A program made the position numbers and the translations under genes. Shown piece after piece: positions 26,260-35,191 of a DNA stretch of 64,000 nucleotides. Under the pieces are notes generated by a model. That model did no database searches. It was not told the origin of the DNA and saw nothing but the letters and a program-made list of their open reading frames with translations. Every line of letters starts with the position of its first letter. The stretch's first letter is position 1. The DNA comes from Paenibacillus sp. FSL R10-2734 (lineage in GTDB: Bacteria > Bacillota > Bacilli > Paenibacillales > Paenibacillaceae): NCBI RefSeq assembly GCF_037963865.1, contig NZ_CP150170.1, positions 930,001 to 994,000 on the forward strand, given 5' to 3'.

Positions 26260-26529
26260 GTGACACTATATCAAGGTTCTTCCGAGAATGTTTATAGAAG
26301 AGACTACAGAGAAGATGAGCTGTTTGTGACTATAGAGAGCCTTAGATGCGAATTGCTGGAAGTCGCGGAGCAGCGGAGTCTTAGTGACCATGCTGTCTTA
26401 GAGCTAAGCGAACGACTGGACAGCTATATTTTGCTGGCACAACATAAGATGATGGAGAATTTGCGCAGCCGCAAGTCAGGTGCAACAGCCTACGGCAGAA
26501 GCTCAAAAGCTGCAATTACAATAAGTTAA
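26260..26529 (+). CDS. Spo0E-like aspartyl-phosphate phosphatase
   Basis: 89 residues from GTG 26260, with AAGGAGAGA just upstream. The core LFVTIESLRCELLEVA...SLSDHAVLELSERLDSYILLAQ matches the Spo0E family pattern, with SERLD in place of the usual SQ(E)LD signature. Spo0E-like proteins dephosphorylate Spo0A~P and so delay sporulation. The protein is slightly longer than minimal members because of a basic C-terminal tail. It has its own terminator and lies 166 bases before a peptide-receptor gene that could act on the same decision. Confidence 0.72.
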   Translation: MTLYQGSSENVYRRDYREDELFVTIESLRCELLEVAEQRSLSDHAVLELSERLDSYILLAQHKMMENLRSRKSGATAYGRSSKAAITIS

Positions 26530-26577
26530 ACTTCGATTCATCCATAGAATTACACTATTATGATGATACAACCGATA

Positions 26578-26606
26578 AAGAGGAGAGAAATACGCTCCTC
26601 TTTTTG
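26578..26606 (+). terminator. Terminator after the Spo0E-like gene
   Basis: AAAGAGGAG / CTCCTCTTT stem with an 8-9-base loop and T5 tail. Confidence 0.75.
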
Positions 26607-26608
26607 TC

Positions 26609-26651
26609 GTACAATCTACTTGTTGTACAATCCATAACTTTCACCTATAAT
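26609..26651 (+). promoter_or_regulatory. Receptor-gene promoter with paired GTACAATC direct repeats
   Basis: -35-like TTGTAC (26623-26628), 17-base spacer, -10 TATAAT (26646-26651). GTACAATC occurs at 26609-26616 and again at 26625-26632, exactly 16 bases apart, the second overlapping the -35. The repeats could be an operator for the HTH-bearing receptor encoded downstream; this is inference. Confidence 0.5.
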
Positions 26652-26695
26652 GTCAATTAATAGAATCTTTTCAAGTCGAACTTTGGGGGTGCCGT

Positions 26696-28096
26696 GTGGA
26701 GGGAAAGTTAACAACTATACGCTCAGAAATTGAGAAAAATCTGTCCCGCTCCGGCCATAATCTCGCCTCATTTTCAAAAATTTGTGGCCTGAATCGTGGA
26801 AGTCTCAGCGCAATTCTGCATGGGAATCCACCGAAGCCTATGTCCTTGGGACAAATAGATGCAATCATTAAAGCCTTTGGCTTTCCGGACGGTTGGCTGT
26901 ATCCACTTTATGTTGATGAATGCTTCAATGAGGAGAAGGTCTCACGCCGCAGGGTGGAGCCTTTTTTAATACGCTGCGCTGAATTGGGTAAGCAGCAATG
27001 CATAGATGATACATTAAATAGATTATTGGAATATCCGAAATCGCTAGATATTGTTTATTCGATAGCTGATAAATTGTTTAATAAAGGTAAATTAGAAGAA
27101 TCTATGTATTTTTATAAAATCATAACTGAGAATGAGTCTGATAGCTACTCAGAGCGGCTCGCGACAAGTCATTTTCGCATTTTTATGTCGGTTAACGCTA
27201 TTGTGGATACAGATGAGAAGTTACGTGCAGTTATCACCTTCGCACCTTTTAGAGGTCGTCTGCCAGAAAACATGCAATTGGATGGTCTGTTAAGACTGAC
27301 ACAATTATGCTTCGATCTACGCAGATGGAAACAGATGGAGGGATTTGCGGATGAACTGAGAGCATTGGCTAATGCTGTTTACCGTGAACAACTACGAACG
27401 CATGGAGACAGACGAAGCGAAGAGTTTAAAACACAACGTCCACTCGTCGTCTATTATGGACATGGATATCTACTCAAAGCAATTTCACTGACCAAGCAAG
27501 GACAATATGAGGACGCCAAGAAGTATACCGCAGGTTACGCAGAACTTGGCTGGTTTGAAATGTTGGACGAGCATGGTTATGAAGCTGTAGAACATTTTCG
27601 ATTATTTGCAAAGGCCAATAGTTTTACATTGGAGATGCTGGTAGGGAATGTGGATGTTCTACCCGCGTATACTGCCTTTTTGGCTGATCATCCAGGCGAA
27701 ATATTAGCGGGACTTATCACTATAATGGATGCAGCTAATCGTTATGGTTTCTCTGCTGATAGTGTACTCACACGGTTCTCGCGGGAAATGCAGAGATTTG
27801 AGCAGTATCAGGAGCCTAATAATGTAGATCGTTTATATCGGCTGTATTACCAAGTGGCTATGTATCGTATAAACCTTGAACAATATAGTGTAGGTGTCGA
27901 CTATATTATACATTGTCTGGAGTTATCAATTAGGCAGAACAACGGAAAAGATTTTATAAATTGTGTTACTTTGTTTGAGACAAACAGAGACTATGCCACT
28001 GTTATTCAACAGGATAAATATAGAAACTTGATAAGGGAGGTGAGAAAGAATGAAAAAATCACTATTGATGATGGTCAGCGTGTTAGCATTGTTTAG
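26696..28096 (+). CDS. RRNPP-type HTH/TPR peptide receptor, AimR/AloR-like
   Basis: 466 residues. Residues about 5-60 form a helix-turn-helix (LASFSKICGLNRGSLSAIL). The remainder is all-helical and built from TPR-like pairs, for example SLDIVYSIADKLFNKGKLEE and GHGYLLKAISLTKQGQYEDA, in the manner of RRNPP quorum-sensing receptors (PlcR, NprR, AimR). The start is GTG 26696, five bases after GGGGGT. The 3' end overlaps a 40-codon secreted-peptide gene in another frame, the classic cognate-signal position. Similar receptor/peptide pairs were named AloR-AloP in Paenibacillus polymyxa, as I recall. It would bind DNA and switch on or off when the re-imported peptide binds. Targets are unknown. Confidence 0.8.
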   Translation: MEGKLTTIRSEIEKNLSRSGHNLASFSKICGLNRGSLSAILHGNPPKPMSLGQIDAIIKAFGFPDGWLYPLYVDECFNEEKVSRRRVEPFLIRCAELGKQQCIDDTLNRLLEYPKSLDIVYSIADKLFNKGKLEESMYFYKIITENESDSYSERLATSHFRIFMSVNAIVDTDEKLRAVITFAPFRGRLPENMQLDGLLRLTQLCFDLRRWKQMEGFADELRALANAVYREQLRTHGDRRSEEFKTQRPLVVYYGHGYLLKAISLTKQGQYEDAKKYTAGYAELGWFEMLDEHGYEAVEHFRLFAKANSFTLEMLVGNVDVLPAYTAFLADHPGEILAGLITIMDAANRYGFSADSVLTRFSREMQRFEQYQEPNNVDRLYRLYYQVAMYRINLEQYSVGVDYIIHCLELSIRQNNGKDFINCVTLFETNRDYATVIQQDKYRNLIREVRKNEKITIDDGQRVSIV

Positions 28097-28172
28097 CTTC
28101 ATCATTATCGGACCTGTAGGCTCTGGAAGCAAAGGCGGCATTACGACTTATGAACACGGAGCACTTTACTAA
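28050..28172 (+). CDS. Phr/AloP-like signal-peptide precursor (40 aa)
   Basis: Frame from ATG 28050 to TAA 28170-28172, overlapping the last 47 bases of the receptor gene in a different frame. GGGAGG lies 9 bases upstream, an excellent ribosome site located inside the receptor coding sequence. The product has a short basic start (MKKSLL), a hydrophobic core of about 14 residues (MMVSVLALFSFIIIG) and a polar C-terminal part GSGSKGGITTYEHGALY. This is the build of Phr-type export precursors whose C-terminal oligopeptide is cut out and re-imported by Opp. The mature signal should lie within residues 21-40; its exact ends cannot be read. Confidence 0.8.
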   Translation: MKKSLLMMVSVLALFSFIIIGPVGSGSKGGITTYEHGALY

Positions 28173-28230
28173 GAATGAAGAAATCTATTCATTATTCTTA
28201 TAATACAGAGTAATACATATACGAAAATGT

Positions 28231-28266
28231 ACTCCCTAGCCCTTGTGCTTGGGAGTTTTCTTTTTC
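28231..28266 (+). terminator. Terminator of the receptor/peptide cassette
   Basis: ACTCCC...GGGAGT stem followed by TTTCTTTTT. Confidence 0.7.
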
Positions 28267-28292
28267 GTAATAATTGATAGCGTATTCAAAAT

Positions 28293-28365
28293 TTGACAAA
28301 GCATTACGCCGAAAATATAATTAGGTAGCCTAAATAATATAGAGTTTAATAATTAGTCGACCTAA
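28293..28365 (+). promoter_or_regulatory. Consensus promoter and double palindromic operator of the MarR-ABC operon
   Basis: TTGACA (28293-28298), exactly 17 bases, TATAAT (28316-28321). The palindrome TTAGGTAGCCTAA (28321-28333) begins at the last base of the -10 and covers the start site; a second related site TTAGTCGACCTAA lies at 28353-28365. A perfect promoter covered by two operator-like palindromes is what a strongly autorepressed MarR-type operon would need. Confidence 0.7.
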
Positions 28366-28376
28366 CTAAATTAGAG

Positions 28377-28898
28377 GTGAAGAAAATTGGGATAAACGGA
28401 GGAAATAGAGAAAATACTGAAAATTCAGTCGCGCACAAGCTTCTTGCGGCGATGAAACGGCTGCATAAAGCACAATGGCAAAAGGGCGTTGATGGCCACA
28501 AGCCGAGTGAGATGACTTTAATGATATGCATTGAAAAATGGAATCATTCTGATGAAGAGGGTCTAAAGGTATCTGAAATCAGCCGCCATCTCGGATTCAC
28601 ACCTCCAACGATTACGCAGTTGATTAATAGTCTTGAGGCGAAACAGATGGTGGAAAGACACGCAGATCCTTCGGACCGAAGAGTTGTACGCGTGAAACTG
28701 ACAGAGAGTGGAAAGGAACTCACACGAAGAGCAGAACAATATAGGGATGCGTTGCTTGATGAGCTCGTACGGCACTTAGGTGAAAAGGAGACTAAGCAGC
28801 TCACAGAACTACTGCTGAAAGTACATGCTTTCGTTGAGGATAATCCGCCACCTAATTGGGATAGGCTACAAATGAACGGAGATGAGAAGCTTGATTAA
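28377..28898 (+). CDS. MarR-family regulator of the adjacent ABC exporter
   Basis: 173 residues with the winged-helix motif GLKVSEISRHLGFTPPTITQLINSLE and wing VERHADPSDRRVVRVKL. It overlaps the first ABC exporter gene by 17 bases and lies just after a promoter with two palindromes, so autoregulation is likely. The start is uncertain: GTG 28377 overlaps the AGAGGTGA that looks like the Shine-Dalgarno, and the codon best placed behind that site is an ATT at 28386. The next in-frame ATG would remove about 25 residues. The local order MarR-ABC-ABC recalls Bacillus yfiB-yfiC-type exporters. Confidence 0.82.
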   Translation: MKKIGINGGNRENTENSVAHKLLAAMKRLHKAQWQKGVDGHKPSEMTLMICIEKWNHSDEEGLKVSEISRHLGFTPPTITQLINSLEAKQMVERHADPSDRRVVRVKLTESGKELTRRAEQYRDALLDELVRHLGEKETKQLTELLLKVHAFVEDNPPPNWDRLQMNGDEKLD

Positions 28899-30651
28899 AT
28901 TATTTAAACAACTGAAGCCATTTCGAGTAGCTATTGGTGCTGTGTTAATTCTTGTGTTCTTACAGTCCATAGGCGACTTATACCTCCCTACACTGATGTC
29001 CGACATCGTCGACAAAGGAATTGTACAGGGAGATCGTCAATATATTTGGAAAATAGGTAGCTTCATGCTCCTAGTTGCAGCAGGCGGGGCCTTATGTTCG
29101 GTCATTGCCAGCTATTTATCGGCAAAAGTGGCAGCGGGGTTCGGTAAACTTACCCGTGCCCGTGTGTTTAATCATGTAGAGAATTTTACGCTGCATGAAT
29201 TCGATAAGCTCGGTACTGCATCCTTAATTACGCGTACAACGAATGATATTACGCAGGTACAGACTGTACTTACTATGATGCTCCGCATGATGATTGGAGC
29301 GCCGATGATGATGATTGGTGGTATCATCATGGCGGTGTCTGAAGATGCGAAATTATCATTGATCTTTGTAGTAGTTATTCCTGTACTCGTAGGCGCGATT
29401 TTCTTCATCGGAATGAAGGGATTGCCGCTGTTTAAAGCGATACAGATCAAGCTGGATAAATTAAATCTGGTGCTGCGTGAACATTTGACGGGTATTCGTG
29501 TTATCCGTTCATTTAACAGAATTGATCATGAGAATAAACGCTTCTCCGAAGCTAACCGTGATCTGACAGACACAGCTATTAAGGTAAATAAAATTATGGC
29601 CGGTTTGATGCCGCTCATGATGATTGTTATGAACTTTTCCATGATCGCTATTCTTTACTTTGGTGGGATCCGGATTGGCGATGGCGATTTGCAAGTCGGC
29701 TCACTGATGGCATTTATTCAATATGCGATGCAAATTATGTTCTCCCTGATTATGGTGTCGATGATGTTCGTGCTGATTCCTCGTGCTTCAGCTTCAGCCT
29801 TGCGTATCAATGAAGTACTCGATATGCGGCCAGAGTTCACAGATCCATCAGAGAGTGAATTGCAAACAACGGCTCAAGCTACTAAAAAAGACGGCCGAGA
29901 TCATATGCGTGGTTTTGTTGAATTCGATAATGTATCCTTCTCCTATCCTGGCGCGGAACAACCTGCACTTTTGAACATTAGCTTCAGTGCTCGTCCAGGT
30001 GAAGTTACTGCAATTATCGGTGGTACAGGTTCAGGTAAATCTACACTGCTTAGCTTAATTCCAAGGTTCTATGATGTTAACGAAGGTTCTGTACGTGTTA
30101 ACGGCGTAGATGTTCGTGAGATGACACAGGAAGAGCTACGGAGCAAAATTGGTTACATCCCTCAGAAAGCGGTATTGTTCTCAGGTACGATTAACGAAAA
30201 CATCCGTTACGGTAAAGAGGATGCTACCGATGAAGAAATTATTCATGCAGCTAAGGTGGCACAAGCCTACGATTTCGTATCCGCAATGAAAGATGGATTT
30301 GAGTCGGAAATTGCTCAGGGCGGTAGTAATGTCTCCGGTGGTCAGAAGCAGCGGTTATCCATTGCACGTGCGCTTGTGAGAAAACCTCAAGTTTATCTGT
30401 TCGACGACAGCTTCTCAGCACTTGATTTCAAAACAGACGCTAAGCTTCGCGCGGCACTCAAAGATGAAACCACGGAATCCACCGTTCTGATCGTAGCTCA
30501 GCGGGTTAGTACTGTTATGGATGCTGACCGGATTATTGTTATTGATGAGGGTGAAATCGCCGGAATGGGCACTCACCGTGAACTGCTCGCGAGCAGTGAT
30601 GTGTACCGCGAGATCGTATCCTCGCAGCTGTCAGAGGAGGAAATAGCATGA
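28882..30651 (+). CDS. Heterodimeric ABC exporter, degenerate-site subunit
   Basis: 589 residues: six membrane helices (residues ~15-310) then the nucleotide-binding domain with Walker A GGTGSGKST, signature VSGGQKQRLS and Walker B VYLFDDSFSALD. The residue after the Walker B aspartate is Asp rather than the catalytic Glu, the mark of the degenerate half of heterodimeric exporters such as BmrC or TM287. ATG 28882 directly abuts GGAG; TTG 28891 is an alternative. The gene overlaps both neighbours and belongs with the next gene. Confidence 0.9.
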   Translation: MRSLIKLFKQLKPFRVAIGAVLILVFLQSIGDLYLPTLMSDIVDKGIVQGDRQYIWKIGSFMLLVAAGGALCSVIASYLSAKVAAGFGKLTRARVFNHVENFTLHEFDKLGTASLITRTTNDITQVQTVLTMMLRMMIGAPMMMIGGIIMAVSEDAKLSLIFVVVIPVLVGAIFFIGMKGLPLFKAIQIKLDKLNLVLREHLTGIRVIRSFNRIDHENKRFSEANRDLTDTAIKVNKIMAGLMPLMMIVMNFSMIAILYFGGIRIGDGDLQVGSLMAFIQYAMQIMFSLIMVSMMFVLIPRASASALRINEVLDMRPEFTDPSESELQTTAQATKKDGRDHMRGFVEFDNVSFSYPGAEQPALLNISFSARPGEVTAIIGGTGSGKSTLLSLIPRFYDVNEGSVRVNGVDVREMTQEELRSKIGYIPQKAVLFSGTINENIRYGKEDATDEEIIHAAKVAQAYDFVSAMKDGFESEIAQGGSNVSGGQKQRLSIARALVRKPQVYLFDDSFSALDFKTDAKLRAALKDETTESTVLIVAQRVSTVMDADRIIVIDEGEIAGMGTHRELLASSDVYREIVSSQLSEEEIA

Positions 30652-32546
30652 GCGAACAAAACAGAAAACCTTCCGCTCCGAGCGGTCATAGAGGTCCGGG
30701 ACCAGGTGGACCAGGTGGCGGTCCTGGAATGCGGATGCCTGCAGAAAAGGCTAAAGACTTTAAGGGTACACTTCGTCGTCTGATTAAGTATTTGAGACCT
30801 CGTATGGTTCAATTAATCATCGTTCTAGTTATGGCAATTGCCAGTACGGTATTCAGTATCTTCAGTCCTAAAGTTATGGGTAAAGCAACAACCAAACTGT
30901 TCGAAGGTGCTTACGGTAAAATGATGGGCGTAGAGGGAGCTTCCATTGATTTTGGATACATTAATGATATCCTGATCATACTTGCGGCTCTGTATCTGCT
31001 TAGTGCTCTGTTTAGCTATATTCAGCAGTATGTAATGGCTGGTGTAGCTCAGAAGGTCGTTTATGACATGCGTGAGCAAATTAACAGTAAGCTGGAACGT
31101 TTGCCTTTGAAATATTTTGACTCTCGTACCCATGGGGAAATTCTAAGCCGTGCTACGAATGATGTGGATAACATCAGTACTACACTGCAACAGAGCTTAA
31201 CTCAACTGATTACTTCGATCGTCACCATTATCGGTGTCATTGTGATGATGCTCACCATCAGTCCATGGCTGACTTTAATTACGATTACAACATTGCCACT
31301 CAGCTTTATTGTGATTATGGCCATTTCCAAACGCTCGCAGACTTATTTTGTGGGACAGCAGAAATCACTCGGTCAGTTGAATGGTCACGTAGAGGAAATG
31401 TATACAGGTCACCGTATTATAAAAGCATTTGGTCGCGAACCGCAGTCCCTTAAGGATTTCGATCAAATTAACGATAAGCTATACGACTCTGGCTGGCGTG
31501 CCCAATTCATGTCCGGTATGATTATGCCGCTCATGATGTTTATTGGTAACTTGGGTTATGTGCTTATCTGTGTAGTTGGTGGTATCTTTGTTACTAAAAA
31601 AATGATTGATGTCGGGGATATTCAAGCCTTCATTCAGTATTCACGTCAATTCACCCAGCCGATTGCACAAACAGCTAATATTGCTAACATTATTCAATCC
31701 ACCATTGCTTCCGCAGAACGGGTATTTGAACTTCTGGATGAAGAAGAGGAAGTTAAGGAAGTTAATACTACGCTTGCGAAGCTTGATGAAGGTACTCCGG
31801 AAGGTTCCGTTGAGTTCCGTCATGTGAAATTCGGATATAAAGAAGATGCTATTCTGATTGAGGATATGAATATTGAGGTTAGTCCAGGTCAGACTATAGC
31901 AATTGTGGGTCCTACTGGTGCTGGTAAAACCACTCTGATTAACCTGTTGATGCGCTTCTACGAGCTTAACGATGGGGAAATTATCATTGATGGAGTCAAT
32001 ATTACCGACATGAAACGGAGCGACCTACGCAGTAAATTTGGTATGGTGCTTCAGGATACCTGGCTGTTCAATGGTACGATCCGTGATAACATTGCTTACG
32101 GACGTGAAGGTGCATCGGAAGCCGATGTAGTGCGGGCTGCCAAGGCTGCTCATGCTGATCACTTTATCCGTACACTACCACTTGGTTATAACACGGTGTT
32201 AAATGAAGAAGCTTCTAATATCTCTCAAGGACAGAAGCAGCTGATTACTATTGCTCGTGCGATTCTGGCCGACCCATCGATCCTCATTCTTGATGAAGCA
32301 ACGAGCAGTGTCGATACACGGACAGAATTGTTGATTCAAAAAGCAATGAAGGCACTGATGCAAAACAGAACCAGCTTCGTTATTGCCCACCGTCTATCGA
32401 CGATTCGAGATGCAGACCTTATCCTTGTTATGAATCAAGGTAGTGTAATCGAGAAGGGCAACCATGAGGAGCTGCTTGCACAAGGCGGATTCTATGCGGA
32501 TCTTTACAATAGTCAGTTCTCTGAAGAAGATTTGGACGCAGGCTAA
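30648..32546 (+). CDS. Heterodimeric ABC exporter, catalytic subunit
   Basis: 632 residues. A Gly/Pro-rich N-terminal leader (HRGPGPGGPGGGPGMRM) precedes six membrane helices and a nucleotide-binding domain with Walker A GPTGAGKTT, a degenerate signature ISQGQKQ and Walker B ILILDEATSSVD with the catalytic Glu. The complementary defects of the two subunits mean one competent and one degenerate ATP site. ATG 30648 overlaps the preceding stop by 4 bases. Likely a drug or lipid exporter under MarR control. Confidence 0.9.
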   Translation: MSEQNRKPSAPSGHRGPGPGGPGGGPGMRMPAEKAKDFKGTLRRLIKYLRPRMVQLIIVLVMAIASTVFSIFSPKVMGKATTKLFEGAYGKMMGVEGASIDFGYINDILIILAALYLLSALFSYIQQYVMAGVAQKVVYDMREQINSKLERLPLKYFDSRTHGEILSRATNDVDNISTTLQQSLTQLITSIVTIIGVIVMMLTISPWLTLITITTLPLSFIVIMAISKRSQTYFVGQQKSLGQLNGHVEEMYTGHRIIKAFGREPQSLKDFDQINDKLYDSGWRAQFMSGMIMPLMMFIGNLGYVLICVVGGIFVTKKMIDVGDIQAFIQYSRQFTQPIAQTANIANIIQSTIASAERVFELLDEEEEVKEVNTTLAKLDEGTPEGSVEFRHVKFGYKEDAILIEDMNIEVSPGQTIAIVGPTGAGKTTLINLLMRFYELNDGEIIIDGVNITDMKRSDLRSKFGMVLQDTWLFNGTIRDNIAYGREGASEADVVRAAKAAHADHFIRTLPLGYNTVLNEEASNISQGQKQLITIARAILADPSILILDEATSSVDTRTELLIQKAMKALMQNRTSFVIAHRLSTIRDADLILVMNQGSVIEKGNHEELLAQGGFYADLYNSQFSEEDLDAG

Positions 32547-32580
32547 ATTGAAATAAATCAAAGTAAAATAAGCTGAATAA

Positions 32581-32634
32581 ACCCCTCTTTTCACATCTTG
32601 CTGAGTCTTTATGTGAAGGGAGGGGTATTTTATT
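32581..32634 (+). terminator. Terminator of the MarR-ABC operon
   Basis: ACCCCTC..TTCACAT pairs with ATGTGAA..GAGGGGT, followed by ATTTTATTT. Confidence 0.75.
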
Positions 32635-32678
32635 TGTGAACCAGACTATCAGGTTTAAAGATAAACAACAATAAATGT

Positions 32679-32707
32679 TTGATTAAAAATTAAAGGATAT
32701 ATATGAT
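32679..32707 (+). promoter_or_regulatory. Promoter of the MMPL gene
   Basis: TTGATT (32679-32684), 17 bases, TATGAT (32702-32707), 54 bases before the start codon. Confidence 0.5.
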
Positions 32708-32760
32708 AGAATAAAAATGACCCGCGGCTCATTTTTGAAGCTGTTGGGATAAAAGAAAGG

Positions 32761-34989
32761 ATGAAGAGAATGTCAGGCTACGGTAAATGGGTGGCAGGAA
32801 GAAAGACGAAATGGATTACCCTTCTTGTATGGATTGTACTGGTAGGTGCACTTACCCTGTTATGGCCTGCAGTAAATTCTCAAGTTGCTAATAATGCGCC
32901 TAACCTCCCAGATGATGCACAATCGATACAGGCAGCAGCAATTGCAGAACAAGAATTCCCGACAGGTAGCGGCGTACCTGCACTGCTCGTATGGCATAGA
33001 GAAGGTGGGCTTTCGCAAGATGATTTAGTACATATCACTGCTGTATACAACAAGCTAGAACAGCAACCTTTACCTCATCAGGACTTTGTTCCCCCACTAG
33101 GAAAGCTGCCGCCACAGGCATTGCAAGCCTCGTTATCTGAGGATCGGAGTACGCTGGTAACCCCGGTGCTCTTCGATAAAACGGCAGATAGTGATCAACT
33201 GGGTGAAGCTGTGACAGAAATGAAGCAGATTATAAGCACTGAGACTGGTGGAGACCCGTCCGCTGCCAAGGTGGATGGAGACGATCTGAGTTTGCGTGTT
33301 ACAGGTCCTGTGGGCATATCCATAGATGCTACTGGTCTATTTAAGAACGCTGACGTGTCCTTGCTAATTGCTACGGTTATGCTTGTATTAGTGTTCTTAT
33401 TGGTGATCTATCGTTCGCCTATCTTGTCATTTATTCCACTCATTGCTGTTGGATTCGCATATGGAGTAACGAGTCCGATTCTTGGGAAAATGGCGCAAGA
33501 GGGCTGGATCACTGTGGATTCGCAGGCAGTCTCGATAATGACCGTTCTCTTGTTCGGGGCCGGCACAGATTATTGCCTGTTCCTGATCTCGCGGTTCCGG
33601 CAGTTGCTGAAAATAGAAGAGAGCAAGAGCCGAGCGCTTCTTCGCTCCATTACCGAATCCTCAGGTGCTATAGCAATGAGTGGCTTTACAGTCGTGCTTG
33701 CGCTGTTCGCGCTATTACTTGCTAAGTATGGCGCTTACCATCGTTTTGCAATCCCATTCAGCTTGTCGATTTTCATTATGGGGATTGCTAGCTTAACGCT
33801 TGTACCTGCACTGCTGGCGATCTTCGGACGCACCTCGTTCTACCCGTTCATTCCGCGTACCCCGCAAATGGAGGTTGAACGGGCCAAGGCGAAAGGCAAA
33901 CCAGCGCCAGAGCCAAAAGTCTCCCGCAAGAAGGAGATTGGTGGGCTTGTAGTTTCCCGGCCTTGGGCTATCGTAGGAGTGACCGTTATTGGGCTGGGGA
34001 TTCTAGCTTCATTCTCCAGTGGAATTAAATTCACGTATGATATCCTTTCTTCTTTTCCTAAAAATATGGAGTCCCGCGAAGGGTTCGATATCATTGGTAA
34101 GCAGTTTTCTCCGGGAGAACTGGCTCCTGCTAAGCTGATTATTGATACTAAGGGGAAAGCGAGTGGAGAGGACCTTAAAGTCATTCTCGGAGGGCTCACG
34201 TATGTGGACACGGTTTCCGATCCGCAGCCGGGCGCTGTGAATAAGGGTATTCAGGGTTTTGATATTGAATTTAAGAACAATCCTTATTCACTTGAAGCAA
34301 TGGGGCATATTCCAGCCCTTCTAGCAACGGCAGAACAGGCGCTGATTGATGTGGGCGTTGAGAATCCTGCGGATAATGTATGGGTAAGCGGCCAGACGGC
34401 GACACAGTATGATACCAAAAAGATTGGAGATCGTGACACTGATCTGATTATCCCTGTTGTCATCGGGTTGATCACCTTACTGTTATTGATATATCTGCGA
34501 TCTGTAGTGGCAACCATTTATCTGGTCGGAACGGTCATTCTCTCTTTCTTCTCTGCACTTGGCTTAGGCTGGATTATCATTCACTATGTGCTGGGGGCAG
34601 ATGCGATTCAAGGCGCGATCCCGCTCTATTCCTTTGTATTCCTGGTGGCACTTGGAGAAGATTACAACATCTTTATGATCTCGAATATTTGGAAAAAGCG
34701 TAAGACCATGCCGCTTAAGCAGGCGATTGCGGAAGGTGTAAATGAGACCAGTTCGGTAATTACCTCTGCAGGACTCATTCTGGCAGGTACTTTTGCTGTA
34801 TTGGCTAGCTTGCCTATACAGGTGCTTGTGCAATTTGGTATCATCACCGCTCTTGGTATCCTACTCGATACTTTCGTAGTTCGTCCGTTCCTGGTACCAG
34901 CCATAACGACGCTTTTTGGTCGGTGGGCTTTCTGGCCAGGGAAACATCAAGAGGTGGAGCAAACTCTGACTCATGGTAGTGAGCAATAA
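32761..34989 (+). CDS. MMPL/RND-family membrane transporter
   Basis: 742 residues in two similar halves. Each half has a first helix, an extracellular loop of 150 or more residues, and a block of five helices. Characteristic stretches are TVLLFGAGTDYCLFLISRFR in the first half and FVFLVALGEDYNIFMISNI in the second; the GTDY and GEDY motifs carry the acidic residues of MMPL proton relays. Such proteins export lipids or drugs. ATG 32761 abuts AAAGG; ATG 32770 is an alternative. It may be functionally unrelated to the ABC exporter before it, as both have their own promoter. Confidence 0.88.
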   Translation: MKRMSGYGKWVAGRKTKWITLLVWIVLVGALTLLWPAVNSQVANNAPNLPDDAQSIQAAAIAEQEFPTGSGVPALLVWHREGGLSQDDLVHITAVYNKLEQQPLPHQDFVPPLGKLPPQALQASLSEDRSTLVTPVLFDKTADSDQLGEAVTEMKQIISTETGGDPSAAKVDGDDLSLRVTGPVGISIDATGLFKNADVSLLIATVMLVLVFLLVIYRSPILSFIPLIAVGFAYGVTSPILGKMAQEGWITVDSQAVSIMTVLLFGAGTDYCLFLISRFRQLLKIEESKSRALLRSITESSGAIAMSGFTVVLALFALLLAKYGAYHRFAIPFSLSIFIMGIASLTLVPALLAIFGRTSFYPFIPRTPQMEVERAKAKGKPAPEPKVSRKKEIGGLVVSRPWAIVGVTVIGLGILASFSSGIKFTYDILSSFPKNMESREGFDIIGKQFSPGELAPAKLIIDTKGKASGEDLKVILGGLTYVDTVSDPQPGAVNKGIQGFDIEFKNNPYSLEAMGHIPALLATAEQALIDVGVENPADNVWVSGQTATQYDTKKIGDRDTDLIIPVVIGLITLLLLIYLRSVVATIYLVGTVILSFFSALGLGWIIIHYVLGADAIQGAIPLYSFVFLVALGEDYNIFMISNIWKKRKTMPLKQAIAEGVNETSSVITSAGLILAGTFAVLASLPIQVLVQFGIITALGILLDTFVVRPFLVPAITTLFGRWAFWPGKHQEVEQTLTHGSEQ

Positions 34990-35010
34990 GCGATACACTG
35001 TAAAACAAAC

Positions 35011-35048
35011 AGGGATGTCCCGAAGCCATACTGGCTCAGGACATCCCT
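35011..35048 (+). terminator. Hairpin after the MMPL gene
   Basis: Perfect 10-base stem AGGGATGTCC/GGACATCCCT with an inner GCC/GGC pairing. The tail is not T-rich, so termination is less certain. Confidence 0.5.
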
Positions 35049-35191
35049 GTGTTATTATCTTGGACGAATATCACCGCTCAGTGGTGATAGCGGTAATTGT
35101 CCGATTTGTTAACTGTGCGAATCGTGTGAAGCAGTCTTCTAGATGCTAGTTGTCCAAATAGCTTACGCGACCAATTGGTCAGTCACTATAC

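Noticed and set aside
28386..28388. ATT taken as the definite start of the MarR gene
   Set aside because: ATT starts are very rare; the spacing is suggestive only, so the GTG frame is kept in the annotation.
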